From: Aerococcaceae bacterium NML190073
GTDB taxonomy: Bacteria > Bacillota > Bacilli > Lactobacillales > Aerococcaceae
Assembly (NCBI GenBank): GCA_026131555.1
Contig: JAMXJH010000003.1
Location: forward strand, 62,001-126,000
Direction of reading: 5' to 3'
Length of the DNA stretch: 64,000 nt
The notes beneath the pieces were generated by a model, which saw nothing but the letters and a program-made list of their open reading frames with translations, made no database searches and was not told the origin of the DNA. Position numbers and translations under genes: made by a program. Shown here piece after piece: positions 62,708-64,000 of this stretch (its first letter is position 1; every line of letters starts with the position of its first letter).

Positions 62708-63415
62708 ATGAAAAAAATACTTATCGTAGATGACGAAAAGCCGATCTCAGATATTATTGCCTTTAATTTAGGTAATGAAGGTTATGAAGTCATTAAGGCG
62801 TATGACGGTGAGGAAGCCATTGAATTGTTCACGAAGACGCAACCGGATTTAGTCGTGCTCGACTTAATGTTGCCGAAGATGGACGGTTTGGAAGTTTGCC
62901 GCGAAATCCGCAAAACAAGTGCGGTACCGGTCATTATGTTGACAGCGAAAGATTCAGAAATCGACAAAGTATTAGGTTTAGAATTAGGTGCAGATGATTA
63001 TGTGACGAAGCCTTTCTCAAATCGTGAATTGATTGCACGTGTGAAAGCTAACTTGCGTCGCAATGCATTGCGTGAAGCCGTGCAAGGTGAAGCGAATGCT
63101 ACAAATGAAATCGTCATCGGCGACTTAATTATTCACCAAGATGCTTACATTATTTCGAAGCGCGGAACGGAAATTGAGTTGACTCACCGTGAGTTCGAGT
63201 TATTACATTACTTAGCGAAACATATCGGACAAGTAATGACGCGTGAACACTTATTGGAAACGGTTTGGGGTTACGATTATTTCGGCGATGTGCGTACAGT
63301 TGACGTAACCATTCGTCGCCTCCGTGAGAAAATCGAAGATATCCCAAGCCATCCGGTTTATATTGTGACACGTCGTGGAGTAGGATACTTCTTGAAGAAT
63401 CCTGAACAAGATTAA
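62708..63415 (+). CDS. walR: Response regulator WalR (YycF/VicR)
   Basis: Essential OmpR-family regulator of cell-wall turnover, 235 residues. Receiver with D8/D9, phospho-acceptor D52 in [11 protein letters not shown], and K in [13 protein letters not shown]-binding winged helix from about 135 ([24 protein letters not shown] trimmed here to its key residues [10 protein letters not shown] and [19 protein letters not shown]). Start 62708 chosen because AAGGAG lies nine bases ahead; GTG 62699 abuts that site. Kinase gene walK follows after 14 bases. Confidence 0.96.
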   Translation: MKKILIVDDEKPISDIIAFNLGNEGYEVIKAYDGEEAIELFTKTQPDLVVLDLMLPKMDGLEVCREIRKTSAVPVIMLTAKDSEIDKVLGLELGADDYVTKPFSNRELIARVKANLRRNALREAVQGEANATNEIVIGDLIIHQDAYIISKRGTEIELTHREFELLHYLAKHIGQVMTREHLLETVWGYDYFGDVRTVDVTIRRLREKIEDIPSHPVYIVTRRGVGYFLKNPEQD

Positions 63416-63429
63416 AAGTAGGCGCTGTG

Positions 63430-64000
63430 ATGAATAAAAAGCGCAAATTTTTCCAGACGATTAACTTCAAGATTCCGTTGCTGTTCATTATTATCTTATT
63501 GATTTCGTTCCAATTTATCGGGGTGTTCTTCATCGGACAGTTGGAGACGCAATCGGTGAAGAACTTCAAGGATCAAATCAATACGCAAGTTGATTTCTTG
63601 GTTAATAATGTCAGCCCGATTCTGTCTGAAGGGCGAGAGGATGACCGAACGGAACGCTTAACGCAAGCGTTAGAAACGTTCTCTTCCGTCAACCGCACGG
63701 ATATCCGGATTATTGATACGGAAGAGATAATCGTCGCTGCAAATTTCGATTATCAGCAAAATACAGTCGGAACCAAAACGAATGAATTAGCGATTAAGAA
63801 TGTCTTGGTCAACCAACAATCATTCATTGAAGAAACCTATAATGCCAACAAAAAACAGCATAGCTACAACATTATTAAGCCGATTCTCAGCGCTGATTTA
63901 AGCCGAGTAGTCGGCGTTGTTGCGGTAAGCGCTGATATGAACCGCGTCTATGAACAGACGGCGAGTACAGCACAATTATTTACCCAATCCGCTGCGATTG
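63430..64000 (+). CDS. walK: Sensor histidine kinase WalK (YycG/VicK), 5' part
   Basis: Partner kinase of WalR, cut off by the window end after about 190 codons. Visible part: basic N-terminus (MNKKRKFFQTINFK), transmembrane helix (about 15-37) and an extracytoplasmic PAS/Cache-like domain (about 38-185; TDIRIIDTEEIIVAAN, VVGVVAVSADMNRVYEQ). The double-membrane-span form with a large outer domain is that of bacilli, staphylococci and enterococci, not the single-span form of streptococci. HAMP, PAS and kinase domains must lie beyond the window. RBS is weak. Confidence 0.93.
   Translation, partial: MNKKRKFFQTINFKIPLLFIIILLISFQFIGVFFIGQLETQSVKNFKDQINTQVDFLVNNVSPILSEGREDDRTERLTQALETFSSVNRTDIRIIDTEEIIVAANFDYQQNTVGTKTNELAIKNVLVNQQSFIEETYNANKKQHSYNIIKPILSADLSRVVGVVAVSADMNRVYEQTASTAQLFTQSAAI

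Noticed and set aside
1-64000. CRISPR arrays, tRNA/rRNA genes, insertion sequences, integrases or att sites
   Set aside because: Read for repeats, cloverleaf-like segments and transposase motifs; none seen. The repeats found are operators, terminators or the serine-rich stalk of the LPXTG protein.

Overview
The window is chromosomal DNA of a low-GC Gram-positive bacterium. The order Lactobacillales is the best guess: it has a PTS enzyme I, a fumarate-type (class 1A) PyrD, Spx, a RelQ-NadK-RluD block, an LPXTG surface protein and WalR/WalK. A member of the Aerococcaceae or a close relative would fit, but that finer placement is only an impression. Genes are tightly packed, Shine-Dalgarno sites are strong (AAGGAGG type), and many intrinsic terminators are visible. 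I saw no rRNA, tRNA, CRISPR array, prophage or insertion sequence.

Layout. 1-9.1 kb: the 3' end of ptsI, two tandem type I pullulanases, an LPXTG protein with two G5 domains, glmS behind a glmS ribozyme, and a DUF2871 membrane protein. 9.2-18.7 kb: a galactose-type sugar uptake region. It holds an AraC-type response regulator, a LytS/YesM-like histidine kinase and a sugar-binding lipoprotein (a probable three-component sensor), then mglA, mglC, a UcpA-like dehydrogenase and mglB. Cre-like operators sit at the last two promoters. 18.7-22.9 kb: an operon of two U32-family proteins (TrhP1/TrhP2 type), an SLC13-type permease and a chorismate mutase, behind a strong promoter and a terminator-like leader hairpin. 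22.9-26.5 kb: pyrD with a leader attenuator, trpS, spx and a CYTH protein. 26.6-37.1 kb: relQ-nadK-lipoprotein-rluD, mgtE, threonine aldolase, trkA-trkH, and a vitamin B6/HMP kinase with an ECF S component and a DUF436 protein.

37.3-40.5 kb is accessory in character. It has an APH-fold kinase, then an AT-rich minus-strand cluster of small membrane proteins. Two of these are divergent paralogs, and a decayed reading frame lies upstream. 40.5-43 kb: the DUF969-DUF979-pcp operon. 43.2-53.8 kb: a polysaccharide locus with galE, an LCP ligase, UDP-glucose dehydrogenase, a GT4 enzyme, a Wzx flippase, a Wzy polymerase, a Wzz-like protein with what looks like a dead tyrosine-kinase tail, a GT2 enzyme, a DUF2829 (Tad2-family) small protein and an SDR. 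A second nucleotide-sugar dehydrogenase sits at 55.6 kb. 53.8-55.4 kb: an ArsR sensor, zinc-type CDF exporter and YjbR protein. 57-64 kb: a CBS-ACT protein, a CNNM/HlyC transporter, a TrmR-like tRNA methyltransferase, a HAD phosphatase, an L,D-transpeptidase and walR-walK (cut by the window end).

The most interesting points are these. (1) The U32 operon carries a chorismate mutase, the enzyme that makes prephenate, which U32-dependent RNA hydroxylation needs; a TrmR-like enzyme for the next step lies elsewhere in the window. (2) A DUF2829 protein is translationally coupled inside a chromosomal polysaccharide operon. (3) The mgl genes sit next to a three-component sugar sensor. (4) Uncharacterised leader RNAs precede pyrD and the U32 operon. 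(5) The AT-rich island contains an apparently undescribed paralogous family.
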